Notes: generated from the letters alone by a model not told the origin. DNA of 64,000 nucleotides from Staphylococcus xylosus NJ (GCF_000338275.1 NZ_ANMR01000019.1:97446-161445); one strand, 5' to 3'; shown: positions 1-8,712, counted from the stretch's first letter. Made by a program: numbers and translations.

Positions 1-252
1 GAAGAACACACATTAGAACTTGAAGGTATTTTCGTCCAAATCGGATTATTACCAAATACTGAATGGCTTAATAATTATGTTGAACTAAATGAAGCTAATG
101 AGATTATGATTGATCGTAAGAACGCTACAAGCATCCCTGGTATTTTTGCAGCTGGTGATGTTACTGACGATCGTAATAAACAAATTATTATCTCAATGGG
201 CGCTGGTGCAAATGCTGCATTAAATGCCTTTGATTACATCATTAGACATTAA
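1..252 (+). CDS. ahpF: Alkyl hydroperoxide reductase subunit F, C-terminal part
   Basis: The reading frame is open from base 1 and gives the last 83 residues of AhpF, the NADH-dependent flavoprotein that reduces the peroxiredoxin AhpC. The visible piece holds the second half of the FAD domain: the motif [16 protein letters not shown] is the FAD-binding GD signature of thioredoxin-reductase-like flavoproteins, and the end [13 protein letters not shown] matches the usual AhpF tail. The 5' part, with the CxxC redox centres, lies outside the window, as presumably does ahpC. Confidence 0.93.
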   Translation, partial: EEHTLELEGIFVQIGLLPNTEWLNNYVELNEANEIMIDRKNATSIPGIFAAGDVTDDRNKQIIISMGAGANAALNAFDYIIRH

Positions 253-923
253 TTATTCTGCCAAAGTTATATCATGAAGAGTGGCCAACGAAATCATTAA
301 AAAATATGATTGTCGTGCCACTCATTTACATATTGTCAAGAATGATCCCAAAGGGAGTGAGATGACGAAATTAAATTTATTAAAAAAGATTTCGTTGTTC
401 CTCAGCAAAGATAATTAAGATTAAAAGGGGTAAAAACATTTAGCTTAGCTAAAGCTCATGTATAAATCCCATTAACTAAATATAATAATTTAGGCTGGGA
501 CAATTAAAACTTATCCCAGCCTATTTATGCATGTATCCAGTTGTTCAAGTGTCACCTATTCGCTCTACTCATACTTTAATATAAGCGTTATCTTAAACAA
601 ATCTATTACTTATGCTCTTTTATCCATTAACCTTTACCTCTGTTCAGATTAATTCAACCAAGTTTTATTACAAACAATAAACATCTACATACCACTTCAA
701 TAACATTTTAAAATTAAAATCTAATGAATGTTTTTAAATTAATTATGATAAATTTATTGTTTTCCTATTTTGTTCAAAAGATTGTGCGTTTATCATTTAA
801 TCACTTATTCAAATCAATAGCTCTAAATGATACGCTTAAGTTATAATTTTTTATAAAGCGCGTTTAAACATTCATCATATTGTTATACTCGTACGATTAT
901 TATTAAAGGAGCAATTAAAATTT
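253..923. other. Intergenic region after ahpF
   Basis: No convincing gene was found in this 670-base stretch. A GTG-started 45-codon frame at 281-418 has no good ribosome binding site and no family that I recognise. The stretch contains the ahpF terminator at 492-527 and is otherwise AT-rich. The promoter of the downstream lipoprotein gene must lie in its last part. Confidence 0.6.
492..527 (+). terminator. Staphylococcal 'ggctgggaca' hairpin
   Basis: An inverted repeat, AGGCTGGGACAA against TTATCCCAGCCT, is followed by T-rich sequence. The same hairpin type recurs at 40978-41011 and, in variant form, at 8732-8764 and 54742-54777. It is the common staphylococcal intergenic terminator family. 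Here it probably ends the ahpF transcript. Confidence 0.75.
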
Positions 924-1544
924 ATGAAAAAAAGTATATTACTATCGTTAGTACTAGTGCTAACTGTTATACTCGCAGCATGTTCAAACGATAAACCTAA
1001 TGATGACAATAGTCATAGCGAGAGACATGCACCTAAAAATGTGCACAAAATTACTGAAAAAGACATCTTTAACTCAGATAAAAAAGGTGAAACTTTAAGT
1101 GAATCTGAAGCAAATAATGCTATCAAAAAATACTTAGATGTAAACTCCGATATTATTGATAATAAGTATCTACTTCAATATAGAATAGATAAACAAATTG
1201 GTACAGATAAAAAAATTACTGATGAACAGGCTGAACGTTTATCTGATTTATCACATAATGCAGTTAAAAATGATGTACGATTCAAGAAATTCGTAGAAGG
1301 GAATAAACTACCACAAGGTTATCAAGAAAACGTCGACCGTATTATCAAATATTTCACTGCTTTAAATACCACAATTAAAAATGCGGATGAAGATATAGAA
1401 CAATTAGACTACCAACCACAGAATGAACTTAATGTTGTAGATGTATCTACTAAATACGCCGGAGATGTTAATGGAAAACAACAAGATAAAATCAAAAAAT
1501 TCCTGAAAGACAAAGGCATTGAATCTGACGCTGTAGATAAATAA
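924..1544 (+). CDS. Putative lipoprotein of unknown function
   Basis: This 206-aa protein starts with a lipoprotein signal peptide: a Lys-Lys N-terminus, a hydrophobic core, and the lipobox LAAC with Cys at about residue 20. It should therefore be diacylated and anchored on the outer face of the membrane. The mature part is very hydrophilic and rich in Asp, Asn and Lys, with no motif that I recognise. AAAGGAG lies about 10 bases before the ATG. It stands alone, with a clear terminator at 1698-1727. Its position near ahpF is typical of staphylococci, but its function is unknown. Confidence 0.8.
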   Translation: MKKSILLSLVLVLTVILAACSNDKPNDDNSHSERHAPKNVHKITEKDIFNSDKKGETLSESEANNAIKKYLDVNSDIIDNKYLLQYRIDKQIGTDKKITDEQAERLSDLSHNAVKNDVRFKKFVEGNKLPQGYQENVDRIIKYFTALNTTIKNADEDIEQLDYQPQNELNVVDVSTKYAGDVNGKQQDKIKKFLKDKGIESDAVDK

Positions 1545-1697
1545 CTTGGACACTTCTTAATCGATTGAAATCAAGAGCATGTAATTATAGGATTATTCTA
1601 TTAAATTACAATATGATTACAAGGCAATTGTTCTTGCTAACAAAGGCTTGAACGTCATTTTTATGTATAACACTCAATTGCCCTGACTTATTTCTGT

Positions 1698-1727
1698 AAA
1701 AAACCTTACTTAATTGTAAGGTTTTTT
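1698..1727 (+). terminator. Rho-independent terminator after the lipoprotein gene
   Basis: A perfect 12-bp stem (AAAAAACCTTAC against GTAAGGTTTTTT) ends in a T run. It lies about 150 bases downstream of the lipoprotein stop codon. Confidence 0.85.
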
Positions 1728-1840
1728 AACATAAAATCCCTTTTTTTCTCAAAGTATCATTTGTTAAGATTAATTTAAGTTAATAAACAAATGAATAGAA
1801 GCATAGCCACTCAGTAATAATTCTAAGGAGGCACACCTTT

Positions 1841-2056
1841 ATGGTTTTAACTATTTTAATAGGTGCAATGGCTGCTATCTTCATAGCTTTTAATCTCTTT
1901 GAGAAGAAAGAAAAATATGGTGTTGTTTCATTTAAAACAATCGCCCTTAGTGTAACTTACGTTATACTTGCCGTTGTTGTCGGCAGTTTTTTAGACAATA
2001 TTAATACAATATTCCAAGGATTTCATGATAGCTTAACAGCAGCTAAAAGATATTAA
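1841..2056 (+). CDS. Small two-helix membrane protein
   Basis: A 71-aa protein with a strong ribosome binding site (AAGGAGG) just before its ATG. It has two predicted transmembrane helices, at about residues 1-18 and 29-52, joined by a basic/acidic loop containing FEKKEKYG, and a short polar tail. I recognise no family; it looks like a conserved small staphylococcal membrane protein. A terminator begins at the stop codon, so it is transcribed alone. Confidence 0.75.
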   Translation: MVLTILIGAMAAIFIAFNLFEKKEKYGVVSFKTIALSVTYVILAVVVGSFLDNINTIFQGFHDSLTAAKRY

Positions 2057-2090
2057 CCTGAACCGACAAAGTCGTAGTTCAGGTTTTTTT
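2055..2090 (+). terminator. Terminator overlapping the stop codon of the small membrane protein gene
   Basis: AACCTGAAC pairs with GTTCAGGTT across an 13-base loop and is followed by seven T. Its left arm overlaps the stop codon at 2054-2056. The convergent phosphatase gene ends nine bases beyond the T run. Confidence 0.85.
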
Positions 2091-2098
2091 GTTTGTGT

Positions 2099-2677
2099 TT
2101 ATTTTTCTAATACATATGGTACGCAATTTTCAATTTTACGCTCAATCACCATTGCTTGCGTATCATATCTTAGATAGACAAAGCAGCAACGAAGCACGAC
2201 CTGATGTGCAACAATTACAATATTTTCTAAACTATTATCTACTTCATTTTCAAAAAATTGCGTTACACGTTGTAACACGTCTGCATAACTCTCCCCACCT
2301 GGCGCTTTTTGGCTAAAGCTATGGCGAAACGATAGATAATTCTCATCATTAAAATAACGTGCATATTCAGGTTTTTGTTCAATTTTGTCCACCATTTCCC
2401 CTTCAAATTCACCAAGCGAGCGTTCTCTTAACGAAGATGTCACACTTGCAGGGATAGCGTTATCGAATATCGCATTATATGTCTGCCTAGTACGCAGTAA
2501 ATCTGATAAATACACATGATCTATGTCCTTTTTATTAAAATAACTTTGCAGCAACTGCGCAGAACGTGTTCCCTTCTCCGTTAACGGCACATCTAATTGC
2601 CCACAAAAGTAATTTTTACCTTCTTTTTTATCATAATTTGATTGTGATTCACCGTGGCGCACTAAATATATTTTCAT
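2099..2677 (-). CDS. Histidine phosphatase family protein (phosphoglycerate mutase-like)
   Basis: The 192-aa protein belongs to the histidine phosphatase superfamily. The catalytic motif LVRHGES is at residues 5-11 with nucleophile His8. The RTRQT motif near residue 62 and the region VIVAHQVVLR near residue 155 supply the other phosphate-pocket residues. The usual second GH motif reads AHQ here, still with the His. The length fits cofactor-dependent phosphatases of the GpmB/PhoE type. The substrate cannot be told from sequence. The gene is single and convergent with its left neighbour. Confidence 0.85.
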   Translation of the reverse strand: MKIYLVRHGESQSNYDKKEGKNYFCGQLDVPLTEKGTRSAQLLQSYFNKKDIDHVYLSDLLRTRQTYNAIFDNAIPASVTSSLRERSLGEFEGEMVDKIEQKPEYARYFNDENYLSFRHSFSQKAPGGESYADVLQRVTQFFENEVDNSLENIVIVAHQVVLRCCFVYLRYDTQAMVIERKIENCVPYVLEK

Positions 2678-2800
2678 ATGTCTTCCTCTTCTCTTTTATA
2701 GTCATTGTTCCACAATTGTACCTAACAAAAATGTAATATTAAATATCTCCACTATATTTATATCTAATTTATTGTTACTATCCTATTTGAGGTGATATAA

Positions 2801-3166
2801 ATGAACGAACAAGTTACACAAAATAATACACAAAGCGAGCGCATACTTGCATCTATTAGTTATTTCAGTATATTTTTTGCACCTATTATTGTACCTATAA
2901 TTATCTGGATTTTTGCTGATAAACCAGCTTCTATACATGCAGCGAAATCACTAATTTATCATATTATAACTTACATCGGACCTATCTTTTTAATCATTAG
3001 TGTTGCTATGGGTGGTATTGTGATTGATTCACAAAATACAACTGTTAGTTTAGTAGCGCTCGCATTAAGTATATTACTATCTGCCATAACTATTTGGTAT
3101 ACGATAAAAAATATTTACCGTGGTATTAAAGTGCTCATTTCAGACTCAACACTTTATAACCCATAA
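2801..3166 (+). CDS. DUF4870 domain membrane protein
   Basis: A 121-aa integral membrane protein. After a polar N-terminus of about 15 residues it has a helix at about 18-40, the conserved stretch SIHAAKSLIYHI, and two more helices at about 57-80 and 86-106. This pattern (helix, then a His/Ala-containing amphipathic turn, then a helix hairpin) is that of the DUF4870/Tic20-like family. AGGTGATATAA precedes the ATG. The role is unknown. Confidence 0.75.
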   Translation: MNEQVTQNNTQSERILASISYFSIFFAPIIVPIIIWIFADKPASIHAAKSLIYHIITYIGPIFLIISVAMGGIVIDSQNTTVSLVALALSILLSAITIWYTIKNIYRGIKVLISDSTLYNP

Positions 3167-3322
3167 TCCTATATTTAATTGCTATTGATTTAAAACCCAT
3201 TTTGAATTGTACATTGTCTTATCATGTCGTAATTAAAATATGACAAAGTTCAAAACAATTTAAAATTTTGTATACTTAGACAGTAATATCTTTTATGCTT
3301 AGAGTTAAAGGAGACTGAGAAT

Positions 3323-3658
3323 ATGAGTAAAAAATTAACAATATCTTTAATTAGTATTTTGGTTATTATAGGTTTAGCTTTCACTATATTCATGATATTT
3401 TCTGGTCAAAAAGATACTTATTATGGCTATATGTCTGAAAGTACAACTGCAGAAAAAGTTGTCAGCGAAAAAGATGGCATCGTAACGAAAGATGTCAAAC
3501 TTGAACATGACGATGATTTCAAACCTAAAAAAGGTGATTTTGTAAAATTAGTATCTAAAGATGACGGTAAATCATTCTACAAAAAAGAAGTAGTAAAACA
3601 TGATGATATCCCACACGGGTTAATGATGAAAATCCATGAAATGGATATGAATCACTAA
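3323..3658 (+). CDS. DUF4889-type membrane-anchored protein
   Basis: A 111-aa protein with one N-terminal transmembrane segment (about residues 5-27), followed by a small extracytoplasmic domain with alternating acidic and basic residues. The C-terminus is His/Met-rich (HGLMMKIHEMDMNH), which could bind a metal, though this is only an inference. AAAGGAG precedes the ATG. It resembles the small staphylococcal DUF4889 proteins; the assignment is from memory of the family and is moderate. Confidence 0.65.
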   Translation: MSKKLTISLISILVIIGLAFTIFMIFSGQKDTYYGYMSESTTAEKVVSEKDGIVTKDVKLEHDDDFKPKKGDFVKLVSKDDGKSFYKKEVVKHDDIPHGLMMKIHEMDMNH

Positions 3659-3698
3659 TTTTATAATAACGAGTGTTTCAAACATAACAATCCTATTA

Positions 3699-3754
3699 AA
3701 AGGGGGTGTAACACAAGATCAAATTAACTAATTTGATTCTGTGTCACACCCCTT
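3699..3754. terminator. Bidirectional terminator between convergent genes
   Basis: A long, nearly perfect palindrome pairs AAGGGGGTGTAACACA with TGTGTCACACCCCTT around a second complementary pair, ATCAAATTA/TAATTTGAT. It lies between the DUF4889-type gene and the convergent PepSY gene and can serve both. Confidence 0.85.
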
Positions 3755-3764
3755 ATCTATGCCT

Positions 3765-5105
3765 TTATTTCTTTTGTTTATTTCTTCGATCTTTATAATA
3801 TAATAAAGCTTCGATAATAAATACGACAATCAATGAAAAACCAAATAACGGCATCAAGATACCAAGCACAATAAGGACGATAGCCAATGGGATTGACATC
3901 GGTTTTTTCACTCTTGGTGGTACCTTTACGTTACTATTTCTCAATTTTTTAATCCATGATGTTAATCCTAATCCAACTGCTGTTAGTAAAGCAATACATA
4001 CAAGTAAATTAATCACTTTATTAGTTACACCAAAGAGATGACCTTCGTGTAAAGGTATACCCCACGTAAACCATTTTCCGATAATGCCATATTCTTCATA
4101 CTTCACTTTCCCTAAATCTTTCCCATTATATTGATCTAAATATAACGTTTGCTCGTCATATGGTGAAACATCTAACCCAGTAACACCTGTATTACTACCC
4201 TTAGAAACTGTAAAAGCTGCTGATTCATTAGATGGATAAACAATAGAATATGGTTTATCTATACCGTTCTTTTTGGCTTCAGTAGCTACTTTATCAATCG
4301 AAATTTGATTTTTAATATCTGTCCTCGGCATTTCGCCTCCACCATGGTGAGCAGCATGTCCTTCTGAAGCAGGTTGTTTGTTTTCACGCGTTGCCCAAGG
4401 AATTTCATTCACATCTGATTTTGGAGGATTAATAGCTAATTCAGATTGTCCTAATTCTCCAGAATTATCCATCACATTTGCAATCTTAGCCCCCATATAG
4501 CCTGACCAAGGTAAACCAGTAAGCACTAATACAAATACTGGTATTGCTATAACCACACCTAAAATACCATGCCATTTTTGGAATCTAAGTTTTTTATTTT
4601 TGTTTGATATTAGTTTCTTCTTAATAAGCATATATGTCCCTGAAAGAATCATAAAAATTGTCCAACATGCAGTTAATTCTACAAGATAATTTATAAATGT
4701 ATTTTCGGTGAATAATGAACTATGTATATTTCTTACAATATTTGCGTATGTATGTTTAGCATTTTGATCAGCTACTATTTGATTATTTTGATCTAAAAAT
4801 ACATAACGCTGATTACCTGCCATGTCATCCAATGTAATACGATTATTATATGGTTCATCCATCATACTTACTTTACTGATGTAAAATCCATCAAACTTAT
4901 CTTCTACTTCATCTACAGCTTCATTCAATGTTTGATGTGTTTTGACGGAACTATCTCCGAAAAACTCTGTTTTATATATATTATTTTCTACTTCCTGAAA
5001 AAAAAGATAACCAATGCCCGAAATGGTTAATGTAATTAATAAAGGTGTTATAAATAATGCAGCATAAAAATGTAATCTTTGTAACGGATTAAATATATTT
5101 TTCAA
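3765..5105 (-). CDS. PepSY-associated transmembrane protein
   Basis: I place the start at a TTG at 5105 because GAAGGGGGAAGAA stands just before it; the frame is open further upstream (to 5192) without a better site. The protein then has 446 residues. The N-terminal helix (LHFYAALFITPLLITLTISG) and three or more further helices, with large extracytoplasmic segments, match the PepSY-TM family (PiuB/YqjA-like flavin or iron reductase-related proteins). A His-rich patch (HAAHHGGG) lies mid-protein. Such proteins are often linked to metal uptake or periplasmic flavin/reductase systems; no metal genes are adjacent here. Confidence 0.8.
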   Translation of the reverse strand: MKNIFNPLQRLHFYAALFITPLLITLTISGIGYLFFQEVENNIYKTEFFGDSSVKTHQTLNEAVDEVEDKFDGFYISKVSMMDEPYNNRITLDDMAGNQRYVFLDQNNQIVADQNAKHTYANIVRNIHSSLFTENTFINYLVELTACWTIFMILSGTYMLIKKKLISNKNKKLRFQKWHGILGVVIAIPVFVLVLTGLPWSGYMGAKIANVMDNSGELGQSELAINPPKSDVNEIPWATRENKQPASEGHAAHHGGGEMPRTDIKNQISIDKVATEAKKNGIDKPYSIVYPSNESAAFTVSKGSNTGVTGLDVSPYDEQTLYLDQYNGKDLGKVKYEEYGIIGKWFTWGIPLHEGHLFGVTNKVINLLVCIALLTAVGLGLTSWIKKLRNSNVKVPPRVKKPMSIPLAIVLIVLGILMPLFGFSLIVVFIIEALLYYKDRRNKQKK

Positions 5106-5274
5106 AATTCTTCCCCCTTCTCCCTTAACATTATAAATAAATAACAAAATTATTATGTAGATAATTTGTGAATATTTTATAAAAAATTGCATTTAATCAG
5201 TTAATCTCTTTTAAAGTTAATTGCATTATTCTAATACCTTATGTTCTGTATTATATCGACTTTCAAATCATTAA

Positions 5275-5327
5275 AAAAGGAACGGAATTGAAATCAAATT
5301 TTGCAACTTGACTTCAGATTTCCGCTC
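5275..5327 (-). terminator. Hairpin downstream of the LysE gene
   Basis: AGGAACGGAA and TTCCGCTCCT form the outer stem, with an inner pair GAAATCAAATTT/AGATTTC. It lies downstream of the minus-strand LysE gene. The inner part (GAAATCAAATTTT...AGATTTC) resembles the repeat at 8602-8712. Confidence 0.6.
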
Positions 5328-5417
5328 CTATTTTGCATGTGTGTTTTTATATTTGTCAACATAACATGATGCTATTTGCATTAACTTCTAGAAAATAAGC
5401 TTATTTTGATTTAATAC

Positions 5418-6044
5418 TTAACTACTTTTACTGAATAGTAAATTAAGTGATAAGCCAATCAATATTGCACCAACTGTATAATCAAAAATTGCCTTTACAG
5501 TTCTATTAGCAAATAATAATTTAATATACTGGAAAATATAAACACAAAATATAAACCACAACAGAATAACAGTCGTAACAATTGCTGATAATATGGCAAT
5601 CTGAGACGTTACCCCTTCTCCAGTAGTTAAAAATTGAGGTAAAATACTTATGTAATAAAGTAATGCTTTAGGGTTTAATATCGTACTTAATAAACCTTGC
5701 CTATAAGAACTCAAATAACTAATTTTTTGAGCTCTCATCTGAGACGTAGAAAAATTCATACCTTGGCGTGCGCTAATAATACTTCTGATACCTAAATAGA
5801 TCAGATAGAATGCACCTAATATTTTAATAGCCATGAAAACATAGTACATATTTGCCAAAATAAATATGATACCAAATACTGCTAATAATGAATACAGTAC
5901 ATGACCAGATGTAATACCTAATGCTGCCATAGCACCATTGCCTTTTCCAGAAGTGATGGAATTTTTCATTACTACGAAAAAGTCTGGACCAGGTACAATA
6001 ATAATCATCAAAGTAATTGTAATAAAAGCTGCAAGTCCTTCCAT
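5418..6044 (-). CDS. LysE/RhtB family amino-acid exporter
   Basis: The protein has about 208 residues and six predicted helices. The signature PGPDFFVVMKNS near residue 20 is typical of LysE/RhtB translocators, which export amino acids or related small molecules. The upstream GTG at 6053 is in frame but sits directly on the AAGGTGG ribosome binding site, so the ATG at 6044 (spacing 9) is the likely start. The cargo cannot be inferred. It is single, with its own downstream hairpin. Confidence 0.85.
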   Translation of the reverse strand: MEGLAAFITITLMIIIVPGPDFFVVMKNSITSGKGNGAMAALGITSGHVLYSLLAVFGIIFILANMYYVFMAIKILGAFYLIYLGIRSIISARQGMNFSTSQMRAQKISYLSSYRQGLLSTILNPKALLYYISILPQFLTTGEGVTSQIAILSAIVTTVILLWFIFCVYIFQYIKLLFANRTVKAIFDYTVGAILIGLSLNLLFSKSS

Positions 6045-6131
6045 ATCAAACACCCACCTTCATGCTTTATGGTATCAATTACAATGTGTGTCTGCAACAT
6101 GAATAATCTGATATTTTAACCCTCTTTTTTA

Positions 6132-6161
6132 TTGAAGTTATAGTCTTAACTATGATATATT
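6132..6161 (+). promoter_or_regulatory. Candidate sigma-A promoter for a small RNA
   Basis: TTGAAG at 6132-6137 and TATATT at 6156-6161 are separated by 18 bases. No plus-strand gene follows, only the hairpin-rich stretch described next. Confidence 0.4.
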
Positions 6162-6167
6162 AAAAGT

Positions 6168-6250
6168 GTAGTTGGAAACCGACTACTAGTCTTTTATATT
6201 CATGAACATATTACTCTTAAGGCGACACTAATGTGTCGTCTATTTTTTTA
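6168..6250 (+). ncRNA. Candidate small RNA, about 83 nt
   Basis: This intergenic stretch has no plus-strand gene. It shows a 5' hairpin (GTAGTTGG, loop AAA, CCGACTAC), an AU-rich single-stranded middle, and a classical terminator (CGACAC, loop TAAT, GTGTCG, then TCTATTTTTTT). A promoter-like sequence stands at the right distance upstream. Both neighbouring genes are on the minus strand, so the terminator has no protein gene to serve. I do not recognise the RNA. Confidence 0.5.
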
Positions 6251-6338
6251 ATATAAGGACATATGTACAAAATCCCCCCTCTCATTTTCACGAATTTGCA
6301 TACACCTAATAACGTCCTCATCTCCATTTCAAATCATT

Positions 6339-6653
6339 TTAACTTACTAATTTCAAACCTACTGTGCTGCCTAAAATCACTAAAATACATATTACTCTCT
6401 TAATATCTTTAGATTCTTTATAAAATATCATACCTACTAATGCGCCACCCACAGCACCTATGCCTGTCCATACTGCATATGCTGTACTCATAGGTAATTC
6501 AAGCATTGCTATTGATAATGCCAAAAAACTCATACTAAAGAAACCAAATAAACCTATTAATGCACGAAATTTCCCACTATTTACATATGCGTTTAAAAAA
6601 GTAATACCAATCATTTCAAACAGACCAGCAACTACCAATAATATCCAAGCCAT
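6339..6653 (-). CDS. ykkD: SMR-family guanidinium exporter subunit, YkkD-like
   Basis: A 104-aa small multidrug resistance protein with four predicted helices. It keeps the membrane-embedded Glu in helix 1 (LFEMIG) and the STAYAVWTGIGAVGG motif of helix 3. It follows its partner with a one-base overlap (shared base 6653), as in the paired SMR genes ykkCD, whose products act together. The riboswitch upstream shows the physiological cargo is guanidinium. Confidence 0.88.
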   Translation of the reverse strand: MAWILLVVAGLFEMIGITFLNAYVNSGKFRALIGLFGFFSMSFLALSIAMLELPMSTAYAVWTGIGAVGGALVGMIFYKESKDIKRVICILVILGSTVGLKLVS

Positions 6654-6979
6654 TATGTTTCTCCTCCTTTACTTGAAGTCACTAATTTCAGACTGATTAC
6701 TCCAACTAATAACATAAATATCAAAATAACTTTAATCATGCTGAAAGGAGCACCGAAAAAGACAAAGTCAAATATTGTTACACCAGTAGTCCCTAAACCT
6801 ACAAAAACTGCATAAGCACTTCCCACAGGTAACCACTTTGATGCTTCAATTAATAAATAGAAACTTAGAAATATAGCAATCATTGTAAATAGCCATTCAA
6901 TTACTGATGTGGCATGAGTTAAACCGATGACCCATCCAACTTCAAATAGCGAAGCAATAATTATTTTTAACCAATTCAT
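6653..6979 (-). CDS. ykkC: SMR-family guanidinium exporter subunit, YkkC-like
   Basis: A 108-aa four-helix SMR protein. The start MNWLKIIIASLFEVGWVIGL carries the conserved Glu in the context FEVGW, as in Bacillus YkkC, and GSAYAVFVGLGTTG forms helix 3. GGAGGA stands seven bases before the ATG. It is the first gene of the ykkCD pair and sits directly behind a guanidine-I riboswitch with its own terminator, so expression should depend on guanidinium. Confidence 0.9.
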   Translation of the reverse strand: MNWLKIIIASLFEVGWVIGLTHATSVIEWLFTMIAIFLSFYLLIEASKWLPVGSAYAVFVGLGTTGVTIFDFVFFGAPFSMIKVILIFMLLVGVISLKLVTSSKGGET

Positions 6980-6995
6980 AACGAATCCTCCTTAA

Positions 6996-7045
6996 AAAAT
7001 AAAAAAGCCTAGGAGATAGTGTTAGCTACTATCTCCCAGGCTTTT
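6996..7045 (-). terminator. Riboswitch expression-platform terminator
   Basis: Reading the minus strand, AAGCCTGGGAGATAG pairs with CTATCTCCTAGGCTT and is followed by a T-rich run. The left arm (GCCTGGGAGA) is also the 3' part of the guanidine-I aptamer, so ligand binding would compete with terminator formation. It lies 17 bases before ykkC. Confidence 0.88.
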
Positions 7046-7128
7046 ATCCTTCCGTGTCACATATAAAAATGTGGCTTTCTCTCGGACCAGACCAAGTCAT
7101 ATCATTGCGGAACCCTAGAAAGCATTTA
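7029..7128 (-). promoter_or_regulatory. Guanidine-I riboswitch (ykkC RNA)
   Basis: The minus strand shows, in order, the conserved blocks of the guanidine-I class: CTAGGGTTCCG, TGGTCTGGTCCGAGAGAAA, ACACGG, and GGATAAAAGCCTGGGAGA. These are hallmark sequences of the ykkC aptamer, which binds free guanidinium. Its last block overlaps the terminator at 6996-7045, giving an ON switch by antitermination for the SMR pair. Confidence 0.93.
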
Positions 7129-7418
7129 TTTAATTCAGTAAATCGTATCAAATTACTTCATATTTTTCAACAATTACTTTCCAAACCCTGTAATTTAAAA
7201 TTATTATAATTTACAAAGAGCTAAAGTACGCGCTTACATGTATTTTTCACTCAAAATCCACATTTTTTTGAGTCTAAACCCTCTACATTTGATTAATTTT
7301 AATGTATACTAAGTATTAGATAATAACAATTATAATCTAGAACGAAATTACTGACATTCATTCTCAATTAATTCACTTTGTTACTAGGTTTAAAAATTTA
7401 TAAAAGCGAGGGATTTTT

Positions 7419-7643
7419 ATGCAACTTCTTAATTACAAGATGCACAATGACGAACTTATTGCCACAGTGTTATCGGATAAAAAACAAGTGTTCAAATACA
7501 CATTTGATGTTACAACACCTGAATATGAAATCTTAGATGTTCTCGAAGAAATTAACGAATACGTAGACAATGGTCAGCATCCATTAGGCTGTTCTTTACT
7601 TAAAAACTATTCTTATGAGGACGTGAGTCACAATATTTTATAA
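7419..7643 (+). CDS. Small conserved hypothetical protein
   Basis: A 74-aa soluble, acidic protein with no membrane segment and one Cys. GCGAGGG stands before the ATG. I do not recognise the family. The residue use and ribosome binding site support a real gene, probably a small staphylococcal protein of unknown role. It converges with the GNAT gene to its right. Confidence 0.65.
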   Translation: MQLLNYKMHNDELIATVLSDKKQVFKYTFDVTTPEYEILDVLEEINEYVDNGQHPLGCSLLKNYSYEDVSHNIL

Positions 7644-7684
7644 TCTAGATTACACACCAAAAAGATGAGTATAGCTGTTAATTA

Positions 7685-8119
7685 CTAAACAGTATACTCA
7701 TCTTTTAATTTTTCATTAGTATATACAGCCATACCAGTTTTTAGGTTCTTGAAACCTAACTGTCTGTAAAAGCCTTCATAGCCTGTAGTTGCAACTAGAT
7801 GAACACAAGACAGCTCTCCTAAATACACCAATATTCTTCGGATGATTTCTTGACCGATACCTTGTTTTTGATGTGACACATCTACCATTACATCATAAAT
7901 TGCTGCGTTAAAAACACCATCCGACATCGCCCTTGCAAATCCGATAACTTTCCCCTGGCATTTTGCAATAATCACATGTGTTGCCGTATTAAAAATTGTT
8001 ATCACTTTTTCTTTATCATGACCTGTCCAACCGTTATCATGATAAATCCGAATAAGTTCATCTACATCTTTTATGTCTAACGCATATTCATAATCAATAT
8101 CCATTTCTACACCGTCCAA
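7685..8119 (-). CDS. GNAT family N-acetyltransferase
   Basis: A protein of about 144 residues with the GNAT fold. Motif A, VDVSHQKQGIGQEII at about residues 82-96, holds the acetyl-CoA pyrophosphate loop (Q-x-x-G-I-G), and the C-terminal YQLGF-like element appears as FYRQLGFKNL. The longest frame begins with TTG at 8119; an ATG at 8104 is an alternative start, and neither has a strong ribosome binding site. The acceptor substrate is unknown. Confidence 0.8.
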   Translation of the reverse strand: MDGVEMDIDYEYALDIKDVDELIRIYHDNGWTGHDKEKVITIFNTATHVIIAKCQGKVIGFARAMSDGVFNAAIYDVMVDVSHQKQGIGQEIIRRILVYLGELSCVHLVATTGYEGFYRQLGFKNLKTGMAVYTNEKLKDEYTV

Positions 8120-8369
8120 TCAAACCCGCCGTATATTTATCTACTCCATATTATAATCTAATTTCGGAACTGTTAGTTTCTTATTTTCCTTTTCATCATC
8201 TTAACACGGCTAATTTATATTTAATAATTCCTTTCGATTATTCAGTTTACTACTTTTCAAAAATATTCTTACAAAAAATGCTTTGATCTATAAGGTTACT
8301 ACTTAGTAATTGGTGGGTAAATACATAATAAAGAGATTGTAATAAATATAAATCAAGGAGGGACACATC

Positions 8370-8549
8370 ATGTGGATAGCTTCAATTGTTCTTATTATTG
8401 TTGGTATTGTGTTACTCATTTTGAATAAACGTACTTCTAAAAAAGAAGGTGTTTCTAAAAAACAAAGTTATATTAGTATCGGAGTTGTATGTATTATCGT
8501 TGGCGCTTTTTATTTCGTAGGACAAATCATTAGAGTAATAGTGTCATAA
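8370..8549 (+). CDS. Small 59-aa membrane protein
   Basis: A complete short gene. The strong ribosome binding site AAGGAGGG lies eight bases before the ATG. It encodes 59 residues with two hydrophobic helices (about 2-18 and 36-56) separated by a basic loop rich in Lys (NKRTSKKEGVSKK). It has no family that I recognise. The clean ribosome binding site and the helix-loop-helix pattern argue that it is real. Confidence 0.7.
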   Translation: MWIASIVLIIVGIVLLILNKRTSKKEGVSKKQSYISIGVVCIIVGAFYFVGQIIRVIVS

Positions 8550-8601
8550 CGATTTAAATTAGTCCTGTTAAAATACTTAACATATATGCTCAAAATATAA
8601 A

Positions 8602-8712
8602 GAGCGAGTGGGACAGAAATCAAATTTTCTAATATAGATTTCGTAGTCCCGCCCCGGCAACGGTGACTAGGATTGAAAAAAGCTTGATATAAGCGTATTT
8701 TCAATTCAGTCA
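8602..8712. repeat. Staphylococcal intergenic hairpin repeat
   Basis: Two consecutive imperfect hairpins. The first pairs GTGGGACAGAAATC with GATTTCGTAGTCCC. The second pairs GACTAGGATTGAAAA with TTTTCAATTCAGTC. The 'gtgggacagaaatc' block is a dispersed staphylococcal intergenic element. Its inner sequence (GAAATCAAATTTT) is shared with the hairpin at 5275-5327. It carries no gene. Confidence 0.6.

Noticed and set aside
281..418. 45-codon GTG-started frame after ahpF
   Set aside because: It has no ribosome binding site and no recognisable family. It could be a gene relic but cannot be supported.
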